Shown: positions 35,987 through 44,198 of the stretch, one piece after another
Layout: the number at the start of each line of letters is the position of its first letter
How positions within the stretch are numbered: the stretch's first letter is position 1
Program-made: the position numbers and the translations under genes
NCBI GenBank assembly: GCA_002716405.1
Contig: PBBA01000003.1
Location: forward strand, 1 to 64,000
DNA from: Chloroflexota bacterium
GTDB taxonomy: Bacteria > Chloroflexota > Dehalococcoidia > UBA2979
Direction of reading: 5' to 3'
Length of the DNA stretch: 64,000 nucleotides
The notes under the pieces: generated by a model
Told to the model about the DNA's origin: nothing
Seen by the model: only the letters and a program-made list of their open reading frames with translations
The model's database searches: none

Positions 35987-37149
35987 TGAATATTTACCAC
36001 CTCACCAAGTATTTCACGAAATAAGACAAGTAATTCATCAGATGGATTTGTTCCATGTCGTTCTTGGTAATAACGCACAAAAAGTTCTTCAGGTTTCAAA
36101 TCTTGTAATGAGACAGTAGAAATATTTTCTTCAAGCCGATCATAATCTAAACGAATATCGACTATCCCATCAGCACTATCTCGCATTTTTTGAGCTATAC
36201 CAGCTTCAGGAGCATCCACATCTAATACTGCACGTATATAAGCATTTTTATATTGTTCTGATGCAACTAAAACTTGTTCAGGTGTACCTCGTAATTCGAT
36301 TAATGGCTTACCGGAGGTCAGTGGAATAATTTTTTGCTGAACAGGTCGATTTGGAACTAGATCAACTATCCGTACTATTTTTTGTTGCCCACGTTCACCA
36401 AAATCTAACTGTAATATTGACCCCGCATAAGCTGTTGCACCGTTGGGAACTCCTAAAATTTCTTGTGGATGATGAATATGCCCTAGAGCTAAATATTGCG
36501 GACTTGAAGGTAATCGATCTTTATCTATTCCATATGCGATATCTATATGTAATCGACGTTCAGAACCGTCAATATCTGCAAGTAATGCGCCATCGACAAA
36601 TACATGACCAACTAATAAATGGATCGCTCCAGAGGTATATCCTTGTACGACATTGCTATATACGGTTTCAACTGCATCTTGATACATGCTGAGCGTTTTT
36701 TGTGCATCAGAAAGAACTTCAATCGCATTCAATGCTTTCCCATCAGGTACCCATGGAATAGCAGCAATTTCTGCCAGTACATCACCACGATTAATTCTAA
36801 TGATGCCTCCAGCATCATGTGAACGAACGTAGGCTTGTGTGTGTACATTTAGTAAATCACTCAATTGTCCAACCGCATTAAGCTTATGTGCACTATCATG
36901 ATTGCCAGCTATGAGTATTACTTCAATATCGTTAGTAACAAATTCTCTCAACGCACCGAATAATATCCTATCTGAATCAGAGGAAGGAGAATTGGTATCC
37001 CAAATATCACCTGCAACAAGTACTACATCAACATTTTCAGAAACAGCAATATCTTTAATCTCTGTTAGCACAGCTTCAAATTCTGAAGCACGACTTCGTC
37101 CACGGATTTGCCTACCAATATGCCAGTCAGCAGTATGTAAAAACCGCAT
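35983..37149 (-). CDS. sbcD: SbcD/Mre11-type nuclease
   Basis: A 388-aa Mn-dependent metallophosphoesterase that cuts DNA ends and hairpins with SbcC. Phosphoesterase motifs in order: TADWHIGRQ (Asp8, His10), VAGDIWDTNSPS (Asp48), IAGNHDSAHKL (Asn83, His84), LLVGHVFVDG and LALGHIHHPQ. The C-terminal third would be the capping and SbcC-binding region. It follows herA by 23 bases and is coupled to sbcC. Confidence 0.95.
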   Translation of the reverse strand: MRFLHTADWHIGRQIRGRSRASEFEAVLTEIKDIAVSENVDVVLVAGDIWDTNSPSSDSDRILFGALREFVTNDIEVILIAGNHDSAHKLNAVGQLSDLLNVHTQAYVRSHDAGGIIRINRGDVLAEIAAIPWVPDGKALNAIEVLSDAQKTLSMYQDAVETVYSNVVQGYTSGAIHLLVGHVFVDGALLADIDGSERRLHIDIAYGIDKDRLPSSPQYLALGHIHHPQEILGVPNGATAYAGSILQLDFGERGQQKIVRIVDLVPNRPVQQKIIPLTSGKPLIELRGTPEQVLVASEQYKNAYIRAVLDVDAPEAGIAQKMRDSADGIVDIRLDYDRLEENISTVSLQDLKPEELFVRYYQERHGTNPSDELLVLFREILGEVVNIQ

Positions 37150-37172
37150 TAAATATCCATTCCTACAATCTA

Positions 37173-38942
37173 TTAAAATCTTCCCATGATATCTCGCCCA
37201 CTGTTTTTATCTGTTGGTAAGGAAACTTCAGATTTACGAGTAGCCCAAGATGGATGAGGAAATCTTACTAACAAAGGGACAGGAATGTCCGTTTGCTGGA
37301 TAAGCATTGAACCGGGAGTTAGTAATGTCGCTCGTTGTCTTAGAGAAGAAGTCCGTAAAAATCTATATTCATTTCTTTCAACTTCAGCACCATCAAGGCG
37401 CCCTACAACTCTAAATGCCGCATTACCAACCACACGATGTTCTACTTCACTCGCAGTTTGTTGCGCTCCAATTAGTATGACACCGAGAGAACGTCCTCGT
37501 TCAGCTATATCAATTAAAATATCTTTTATAGGACTAGTACCATCACGAGGAGCGTATTTATTCAACTCATCAACAACAACAAAAATTGGTGAACGATTCG
37601 CTGACGACTCACGTTCAATCATTAGCTCATGTAGTAGAACACCAACGACAAAACGCTGTGCACGATCGTGCAATTTATGAAGATCAATAACATTAACTTG
37701 ATGTCGGCGCTCTATTCGATGAGCGTTAGTATCACTTATTTCTTTTTCAAAATACGGTTCACGAATCAGATAGCCAACATGACGAGCTGCTGAGCGTAAT
37801 CTACGCATAAACGCTCGAATTGTTCCGGTAGAAGCTGCACCTGAACCTCTTCCAGCCCAGGATGGCAATTGCTCCGTATCATATGAATCATCTTGGGAAT
37901 TGAATAAATGTAAGTCAATTTGCTCGACTAATTGATCAAAATTTTCTATCGCAATACCGTCTATCTGCATGCCTTCAGAAGAACTTTTACGAGCAGCATT
38001 TCGTAAGTGGTCGGAAACATTATCAACAAGTAAAGAAATTTGTGTTTGATCAGTATCAGCATCAACAAATAAAAATTGTAAATATCCTGATTCACAAAAT
38101 TCATGTAACGACCAGAAAAAAGCATTTACATTTTCTGACCTAGAACCAGTATCAGGAAATGGTTTTGCCTTTGAATCGCGACGCAACGGTGCATAAAACC
38201 CAACTGATTTAAATTCTCCAACAGGTAATCCTAATTTGGCATATTGATCTTTAATTTTCTTATCTTCAATTAATTTACGGTTAGGACAATCCAAAAAAAG
38301 TAGATCCTCATCTTTAACATTAAAAATTAGAGCCGTTGAATTACTGGCATCATCACCTAACACTTCTCCTTCAAATAACGAATAAAGAAGATAAGTCGCA
38401 TAAGAAGTTTTAGTTGCTACACCTGAAATCCCAGAGATATTAACATGTGCCCCTTTCTTACCATTTATAAATTCAATGTTGCCGTATACAGGCAAGGCGC
38501 CTAATACTTCACCTCGGGAAAGACCCAGAGGTAACCTTTTATCCATACCGTCAAAGAATAATGCAACCTCTCTTGATTCTTCACTAGCAATATTGACGAT
38601 GTCTCCTGGAGTCGGAGGTATGTAAATTTCTGGCTCTATACGAGTTACTGATATATGTGCTGACATTACAGATGATGCAGGTAGTACACCTTCATTGACT
38701 AATGCAACGTCAGATGTCAATTGGACTCCTTCATGTTTAGCAATTACTTCATCAACTACTCCATAAATATCTATAATTTCTCCATCAGGTAATATTGTTT
38801 GAACATGCACAACATCATCAAGTTGTAAATATCTTCCTGGAGCAACAAACACCGAAAAATCTAAAGGTTTTGCAAATTCTTGTTCTGTTCCTAATACATA
38901 GCCACGAAAATTATCGTCATTAACTGAATTATTGATCATCAT
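37173..38942 (-). CDS. herA: HerA-type hexameric DNA-translocase ATPase with variant P-loop
   Basis: A 589-aa HerA-like protein. Residues about 10-110 form a HAS-type beta barrel (YLQLDDVVHVQTILPDGEIIDIYGVVDEV). The ATPase core has ISGISGVATKTS (169-180) where HerA has GxTGSGK[ST]; the glycine before the Lys is replaced by Thr and one residue is inserted. Walker B is PIFVVVDELNKYAP (452-465), followed by a HerA-like LIGAQQTASEVEHRVVGNAAFRVVGRLD (490-517). I believe the variant P-loop occurs in related bacterial proteins, but cannot confirm it here. It lies between nurA (16 bases) and sbcD (23 bases). HerA pumps DNA into the NurA nuclease during resection. A defence-type HerA is less likely, as no DUF4297 or SIR2 partner is present. 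Confidence 0.85.
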   Translation of the reverse strand: MMINNSVNDDNFRGYVLGTEQEFAKPLDFSVFVAPGRYLQLDDVVHVQTILPDGEIIDIYGVVDEVIAKHEGVQLTSDVALVNEGVLPASSVMSAHISVTRIEPEIYIPPTPGDIVNIASEESREVALFFDGMDKRLPLGLSRGEVLGALPVYGNIEFINGKKGAHVNISGISGVATKTSYATYLLYSLFEGEVLGDDASNSTALIFNVKDEDLLFLDCPNRKLIEDKKIKDQYAKLGLPVGEFKSVGFYAPLRRDSKAKPFPDTGSRSENVNAFFWSLHEFCESGYLQFLFVDADTDQTQISLLVDNVSDHLRNAARKSSSEGMQIDGIAIENFDQLVEQIDLHLFNSQDDSYDTEQLPSWAGRGSGAASTGTIRAFMRRLRSAARHVGYLIREPYFEKEISDTNAHRIERRHQVNVIDLHKLHDRAQRFVVGVLLHELMIERESSANRSPIFVVVDELNKYAPRDGTSPIKDILIDIAERGRSLGVILIGAQQTASEVEHRVVGNAAFRVVGRLDGAEVERNEYRFLRTSSLRQRATLLTPGSMLIQQTDIPVPLLVRFPHPSWATRKSEVSLPTDKNSGRDIMGRF

Positions 38943-38958
38943 TTTTTTCTCTACCTAG

Positions 38959-39942
38959 TCACACAATTTGACGATTTACAAAACTAGTTATTTTTCTATT
39001 CAACCAGAGTTGATCACCAAGACGGTGAGTGAGTACTTTCTCTAATCTGCCTACAGGAACAAAATTATGAGGCGCACGGGGATCTTGTCCAGGTATAGAA
39101 GATAGCGCTGGTAAGATTTGTACTGATTCATCAGCTAAAACTCTTGCTTGTTCAATCGGCATAGATGCATCGGTTTCCAACCGCATTATCCCACCTAATG
39201 GATGATAGGCTGAACCAAGCTGTCTTAATCGTATAAACCAAGAGTAACGCCCACCTGATTGGGTATTATTAATTTCTGTATTGGATGGAATATGAAATAA
39301 AGGAGTTCGTTCATTAACAGCTAATCCATACAACAAGTTTCGTTGTCCGTCATTAATATACCATTGGTGGATACGCTTGATATAACCAATGACTCTTTGG
39401 CCGGGAGATCTAAGAGACCTGAGAGGTCCATCAACAAAAGTAATTTTAGATTCATCGCGGGAAAGCTCAGAAGCCAAAAGTATTTCTGCATCTAGCATAC
39501 GACGTTGAAGACTGTTTAATAAAGTTATTATGTTACTCGAATCAGGTATGCGCTGAGACTTAAATTGTAGCGATGATTTTCCCTCACTAATTGTAATCGA
39601 AGGAAAAGATCTCCCTGAATGCAGGTACACTCTTTCAACGCATATTGTATCTTCAAGTACATGGGCTTTTTCTTCACACAACACTGCTCCAACAGCAAAT
39701 GAACCAAAAAGGCCAAAAATTGCCCCTTCAACTGGATCTTCTTGCATGACATGCACTTCTGCACGGCGTACACCATCAATTATTTGCGCAGGAATTCTTG
39801 TAGCATTCTTAACAGTAATTGCATCCCATTTTTTTTGTTCAACAGCTACATCTACAGAAACTAAAACATTTTCACTATCATCCATATCGTATGACAAAGA
39901 AGTACCATATTCTGATTGCCATGGGAGTAAGCGAAGTGTCAT
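38959..39942 (-). CDS. nurA: NurA-domain nuclease
   Basis: A 327-aa protein fitting NurA, the 5'-3' exo/endonuclease partner of HerA. NurA-like acidic motifs are IIDGVRRAEVHV (Asp56) and ITFVDGPLRS (Asp171), and the C-terminal DPRAPHNFVPVGRLEKVLTHR block (288-308) matches the DPRYPxxLxxAxRL-type end of NurA proteins. The first Asp motif reads IDGV rather than the common VDGS. AGGTGG lies about five bases before the ATG. It is the first gene of the four-gene nuclease operon. Confidence 0.85.
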   Translation of the reverse strand: MTLRLLPWQSEYGTSLSYDMDDSENVLVSVDVAVEQKKWDAITVKNATRIPAQIIDGVRRAEVHVMQEDPVEGAIFGLFGSFAVGAVLCEEKAHVLEDTICVERVYLHSGRSFPSITISEGKSSLQFKSQRIPDSSNIITLLNSLQRRMLDAEILLASELSRDESKITFVDGPLRSLRSPGQRVIGYIKRIHQWYINDGQRNLLYGLAVNERTPLFHIPSNTEINNTQSGGRYSWFIRLRQLGSAYHPLGGIMRLETDASMPIEQARVLADESVQILPALSSIPGQDPRAPHNFVPVGRLEKVLTHRLGDQLWLNRKITSFVNRQIV

Positions 39943-40081
39943 GTTACCACCTGACGGGGAGATAAATTCATTCTAACATGATTCAAAACAACGCAGATGT
40001 AATGTCTTTAGATTTATATACTAATTAATAACAAAAATGTTTATGTAGTCCAGACTGAAAAGCCTAGGTAAAGTATTTTCA

Positions 40082-40828
40082 ATGAAAAAAGATCAACCCT
40101 CAGTAAAAGAAGCTTTTACATCTTCTACAAATCGTGCAGATTATGTGCAAAGTATGTTTGGATCCATAGCAAATCGCTACGATTTTATGAATTCAATCAT
40201 GACCGGTGGGCGACATCATTTTTGGCGACGTTTGGTTGCCGAAGAATTAGTGACTCCTGGAGATATAGTAGTCGACGTGGGCTGTGGTACGGGTGACCTT
40301 AGTTTTGCCTGTCTAAAACAATCTGCCTCACAAGCTATTGGGATTGATTTTGCTCGCCCAATGCTACCCATAGCATTAGAAAAAGCTAAAAAACTTTCTA
40401 CGAAAGATAAATTTACTGTAACCGTAGGTGATGCAACGTCATTACCAATTGCTGACGACTCAGTAGATGCATGGTGTTCTGCTTTTGTAATTCGAAATAT
40501 CCCTGATATGGATGCAGCATTTTATGAGGCATGGCGAATACTTAAACCTGGAGGGAAAATAGCCATATTAGAAATCACAAAAATGCAACCAAGCCTATTG
40601 AGACCTTTTATTCGTCTTCACTTTAACCATGTGGTCCCTTTTATAGGAAAAATAATTTCTCGACATAATAGTGCTTATGAATATTTACCTGTTTCCGTAG
40701 ATCAATTTGAAACCCGAGAAGAACTTTGTGCACGTTTAGATAAAGCTGGATTTAATATTAATGTAGTTAGATCTTTGATGTTTAGAACTATAACTCTGTT
40801 AGTAGCAACAAAGCCAAAGTTACCCTAG
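40082..40828 (+). CDS. ubiE: Demethylmenaquinone methyltransferase (MenG/UbiE)
   Basis: A 248-aa SAM methyltransferase with MFGSIANRYDFMNSIMTGGRHHFWRR (residues 25-50), motif I VVDVGCGTGDLSFA, VIRNIPDMDAAFYEAWRILKPGGKIAILEITK and the UbiE-specific YEYLPVSVDQF. It makes the last methylation of menaquinone or ubiquinone; for a Chloroflexota-like genome menaquinone is likelier. It is divergent from nurA across 139 bases. Its TAG stop shares the CTAG palindrome with the stop of the convergent globin gene. Confidence 0.93.
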   Translation: MKKDQPSVKEAFTSSTNRADYVQSMFGSIANRYDFMNSIMTGGRHHFWRRLVAEELVTPGDIVVDVGCGTGDLSFACLKQSASQAIGIDFARPMLPIALEKAKKLSTKDKFTVTVGDATSLPIADDSVDAWCSAFVIRNIPDMDAAFYEAWRILKPGGKIAILEITKMQPSLLRPFIRLHFNHVVPFIGKIISRHNSAYEYLPVSVDQFETREELCARLDKAGFNINVVRSLMFRTITLLVATKPKLP

Positions 40829-41274
40829 TCCAACCAAGTGTCAGCAAGAGGTTCTCTAGGGACATTATCATTTGCGTTCACCATGTGTTTTGCCATCGGT
40901 CCAAAAATAGCAACTACCTCTGCTAGTTCCTGCTCTCCAATACCACAATAACGAAACGATTCAATCATGTGTCGTAACCATAAACCGGCAAGTTTTTCAG
41001 TAATCACAAAAGGGAAATGTCTCCGACGTAATCGAGGATGTCCGTACAGATCAGTATATCGTGATTCACCTCCCAACCATTGTTCAATAAATAGTTTTTG
41101 CTTTTCTTTTCCTTCTCTTAAGTTTGATGGAAATAATGCACGAAGCTCCTCATCACTTTGGACGAGTTTGTAAAAGTGCTCTACAACATGATTAATTTTT
41201 TTGCGACCACCTAACCGACTAAATAAATAAGGTTTGATTTCAGTAGGTTTACGCTCTGGTATAGATGAGTTCAG
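40825..41274 (-). CDS. Truncated haemoglobin, group II (GlbO-like), with non-ATG start
   Basis: Reading the minus strand past 41076, where only a TTG is available, gives a complete 149-aa globin: KPYLFSRLGGRKKINHVVEHFY, then EELRALFPSN, WLGGESRYTDLYGHPRLRRR and HFPFVITEKLAGLWL. This is the group-II signature; the proximal His is His86. The frame is closed by TAG at 41284-41286, and upstream of the globin start there is no ATG, GTG or TTG. AGGAG (41285-41281) lies six bases before a CTG (41274) and three before an ATT (41277), so CTG, or less likely ATT, is the start. Role: O2/NO binding or peroxidase-like detoxification. A sequence error hiding an ATG cannot be excluded. Confidence 0.85.
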   Translation of the reverse strand: MNSSIPERKPTEIKPYLFSRLGGRKKINHVVEHFYKLVQSDEELRALFPSNLREGKEKQKLFIEQWLGGESRYTDLYGHPRLRRRHFPFVITEKLAGLWLRHMIESFRYCGIGEQELAEVVAIFGPMAKHMVNANDNVPREPLADTWLD

Positions 41275-41368
41275 AATACACTCCTAAATCAAACATTAAT
41301 ATATACATTTAAAATTTACACTAGACCCAAAACACATTACTAGCCTATGCTTAAGTCCAATATTTTGT

Positions 41369-41410
41369 AATGTCACATTCTTGGACAAATCCCTGTAGTG
41401 ACATTTTAAT
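41369..41410 (+). promoter_or_regulatory. Candidate promoter and dyad before the DEAD-box gene
   Basis: The 165-base divergent gap between the globin and helicase genes has TTGGAC (41381-41386), 18 bases, then TTTAAT (41405-41410). An 8-bp inverted repeat, AATGTCAC (41369-41376) and GTGACATT (41398-41405), brackets the -35 region, which could be an operator. A three-codon minicistron (ATGAACTAA, from 41428) precedes the helicase ATG. No further gene is visible in the gap. Confidence 0.3.
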
Positions 41411-41439
41411 TATCATACACATTGGAGATGAACTAATAC

Positions 41440-43248
41440 ATGTCGCCGTTTCCCGGCTTTTTAAAGCGTCTGGTTGGAGAAAATTCCCAATCAAAAACAC
41501 AAACAAAACAACGAAAATCGAAAAATAATCGAAAAACAACACAAAAGGAAAAACATAACAAACAAAATAATTCTCAAAACCAAACAAATGTAGTTAGAAA
41601 TAAAGCGAAAAACGCTAAAAGACCTACTCGCCGCAATTCTTCATCTAATCAAGTACAACGATCTCAAAGTATGCAGAAGGAACATATTCCTAAAGATCGT
41701 AAAGAAAGTTACGCATGGGGAAGTGTTGCTGATGACGATGGCAAAAAAGAATTACTCAATGAACGTCGAAGACAATCACAAAGACGTTGGGGACAATTCA
41801 ACCCTAGAAGAAAAACTTTAGAAGTACCTCTACCTGAAGATGTAGCATTTCGTTCTATCGAAGATGGTGGTGCGGGAAATATTCTCCCAAGCAAAAGAAA
41901 TCGACCCCTAGGGATTAAGTCTACTGAACGAGTGATCGTTGGAGGTGCACGTTCGCTAGGTGGTATCCCCGTTATTGGTGATTACCATGCTACTTTAGAG
42001 AAAAATGAAAAACAGCTAGAAACTGCGAAAAAAAATGAACCCGTAGTAATAGATAAAATTATTTCAGACAAGATAAATCATTCTGAAGCAACCAGCATCA
42101 CAGAAGATAATGACAAAATTGAACCGATAGCAAAACATAGTTTTGAAGACCTAGGCTTAGATAGTCAATCTCTCAAGTCAGTTAGCAAACTAGGATTCAA
42201 CAACCCGACACCGATCCAAGAGAAATCAATCCCAGAATTACTAGCTGGACACGATACCGTAGGTCTAGCACAAACAGGAAGCGGGAAAACTCTTGCCTTT
42301 TCTTTACCAATGATGCAATCAATAGATCCGAAGTTAGAAGAAGTACAGGCCATCGTGCTCGTACCTACTAGAGAATTAGCTCAACAAGTACTAGAAGTAG
42401 TTACGTCACTTGGAGGTGATCGAAACATACGAGCAATCGGATTATTAGGTGGTCATTCAGTAAAACAGGACCTAAGAAATTTAAACAAACCGACTCAGAT
42501 AGTTGTAGGCACACCTGGTCGTATTATCGACCACTTGCAGCGCAATACGCTAACACTAAAAAAGGTTAAATATGCAGTACTTGATGAGGCTGACCAAATG
42601 TTAGATATAGGTTTCCTACCAGATATTAGAAAAATTCTTGGTAGAACCCCCAAAAGCAGACAGACTATTCTTTTCTCTGCAACAATGCCAACACAAATCC
42701 GTAGATTAGTTTGGCAATTTATGTCAGAAGCCGTGACAATAAAAGTAGATTCAGAATTAAGTACGGTCGATAGTATTACACAAGTTTATTTTGAAGTTGC
42801 AGAACGCGACAAAATTAACGGGTTACTCGAATTAATAGAAAGTGAACTTAGAGGAAGAACTCTCGTATTTTGCAATATGCGACGTGGAGTTGATGATGTA
42901 GCTGATCAATTAAAACAGAACTCCATTAAAGTTGGAGCGCTACATGGGGATATGGACCAGAAAAAGCGTGACCAAGTGGTTAACCTATTTCGAAAGGGAA
43001 ATTTAGATATATTAATTGCAACTAATGTTGCAGCAAGAGGTATTGACATACCTGAAATTACCCATGTTGTTAATTTTGATTTACCACAGAATACAGAAGA
43101 ATATATTCATCGAATCGGGCGCACTGGTCGTGCTGGTCGAAATGGAAAGGCAATTACTTTTGTGAGTGAATGGGATTTTGAAAGATTTATGCAAATATCT
43201 GAACAGCTTGAACAAACAATCCTTCAAGAACACCTAACTTTCTATTAA
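41440..43248 (+). CDS. DEAD-box RNA helicase with long basic N-terminal extension
   Basis: A 602-aa helicase. Residues 1-235 are a Lys/Arg/Asn/Gln-rich, apparently disordered extension, densest in 18-80 (QTKQRKSKNNRKTTQKEKHN and more). The core follows: Q motif about 243-260 (GFNNPTPIQ), Walker A AQTGSGKT (277-284), PTRELAQQ, VGTPGRI, DEADQMLDIGF, SAT, then domain 2 with LHGDMDQKKRD, ATNVAARGIDI and YIHRIGRTGRAGR. It unwinds short RNA duplexes in ribosome assembly or decay; the basic tail probably binds RNA. It ends a base from the convergent hydrolase stop. Extensions normally sit at the C-terminus of bacterial DEAD-box proteins, so an N-terminal one is notable. Confidence 0.94.
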   Translation: MSPFPGFLKRLVGENSQSKTQTKQRKSKNNRKTTQKEKHNKQNNSQNQTNVVRNKAKNAKRPTRRNSSSNQVQRSQSMQKEHIPKDRKESYAWGSVADDDGKKELLNERRRQSQRRWGQFNPRRKTLEVPLPEDVAFRSIEDGGAGNILPSKRNRPLGIKSTERVIVGGARSLGGIPVIGDYHATLEKNEKQLETAKKNEPVVIDKIISDKINHSEATSITEDNDKIEPIAKHSFEDLGLDSQSLKSVSKLGFNNPTPIQEKSIPELLAGHDTVGLAQTGSGKTLAFSLPMMQSIDPKLEEVQAIVLVPTRELAQQVLEVVTSLGGDRNIRAIGLLGGHSVKQDLRNLNKPTQIVVGTPGRIIDHLQRNTLTLKKVKYAVLDEADQMLDIGFLPDIRKILGRTPKSRQTILFSATMPTQIRRLVWQFMSEAVTIKVDSELSTVDSITQVYFEVAERDKINGLLELIESELRGRTLVFCNMRRGVDDVADQLKQNSIKVGALHGDMDQKKRDQVVNLFRKGNLDILIATNVAARGIDIPEITHVVNFDLPQNTEEYIHRIGRTGRAGRNGKAITFVSEWDFERFMQISEQLEQTILQEHLTFY

Positions 43249-43249
43249 T

Positions 43250-44113
43250 CTAAAAATCAGACAAAAACATCTTGACTACCTCCAAAGTTGATTCCAACTG
43301 ATCGTGGTGTAACCAATGTCCTGCATTGTCAATAGTTATAGTTTGAGAATGAGCAAAGTAATCATTAACAGAGCGTCCATTAACTTTGTCAGAGTCAAAG
43401 GTTGACTCATCACCGCATAAATGTAATACCGGACAGGTGATTTCCAGCCAGATTTTTTCAACTTCTTCCAAACGTAAGCAAAACATCATATGACGACTAT
43501 TGACCCAAGGATCAAATTTCCACACATACCCTCCAGCAATTGCATTGGTCCCCCATCTAGCCAAATGTGTTGCTAAAGATTCCGAAAATTTGGGGTGTAC
43601 TTCTTGTATACGATCTCGAGCGGCTTCAACAGTTGGATATACCCGATAATCTTGACCTTCGATTTTTTTTGTACGTTCTGCCCATTGTCTAATACGTTCT
43701 GGCAGAACATGTTCTTCAGTTCTTATCCAAGGTCCTGCACCTTCAATAGATACGATTCCTTTAAATCGATCAGGGAACAACCCCCCTGCCAAAAGAGAGA
43801 TTGAACCTCCAAAGGAATGACTAACTACAAATGCAGAACCACCTAACAGGTCAATTAAAGTAATTAAATCAAGTACATGATCAAGAATTCCATAATGACT
43901 ACCTATCGCATGATCAGAATCACCGTGTCCACGTAAATCACACGCCACAACAAAAAAATCTTTCTTTAAATTATTTGCCACGTTATCCCAAGCTCGCGAA
44001 TGATCTAATCCTCCATGTATAAGAATTAATGGAGGATTAGAAGGATCACCCCATGTCCAATAACTTAATTTTAGTCTCTGCGAATGAAAATAATGCTGCC
44101 GTGGCTCTGACAT
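43250..44113 (-). CDS. Alpha/beta hydrolase
   Basis: A 287-aa alpha/beta-hydrolase-fold protein. ATG 44113 is chosen over 44131 because AGAGGG lies about six bases before it. Oxyanion HGGLDHSRAW, nucleophile Ser in VVSHSFGGSISLLAGG, acid Asp after LHLCGDESTFDSDK and terminal His in DNAGHWLHHDQ form the triad. Closest in style to epoxide hydrolase/haloperoxidase-type esterases, but the substrate cannot be inferred. It is transcribed alone, convergent with the helicase. Confidence 0.85.
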   Translation of the reverse strand: MSEPRQHYFHSQRLKLSYWTWGDPSNPPLILIHGGLDHSRAWDNVANNLKKDFFVVACDLRGHGDSDHAIGSHYGILDHVLDLITLIDLLGGSAFVVSHSFGGSISLLAGGLFPDRFKGIVSIEGAGPWIRTEEHVLPERIRQWAERTKKIEGQDYRVYPTVEAARDRIQEVHPKFSESLATHLARWGTNAIAGGYVWKFDPWVNSRHMMFCLRLEEVEKIWLEITCPVLHLCGDESTFDSDKVNGRSVNDYFAHSQTITIDNAGHWLHHDQLESTLEVVKMFLSDF

Positions 44114-44198
44114 ATTTTGTCCCTCTTTCATTATCCAGTATCAAAGTTGACTTATGTTCATACTTGACCGACTCACTCTAGCTTCTTAATGTTTTATA

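Noticed and set aside
37173-38942. HerA as a phage-defence effector (HerA-DUF4297 or HerA-SIR2 type)
   Set aside because: The partner genes are NurA, SbcD and SbcC, the DNA-repair set, with no nuclease-toxin or SIR2 domain gene nearby.
41074-41076. TTG at 41076 as the start of a short 83-aa protein
   Set aside because: The frame extends upstream as clear globin sequence with a good AGGAG site, and the short form would lack half the fold.
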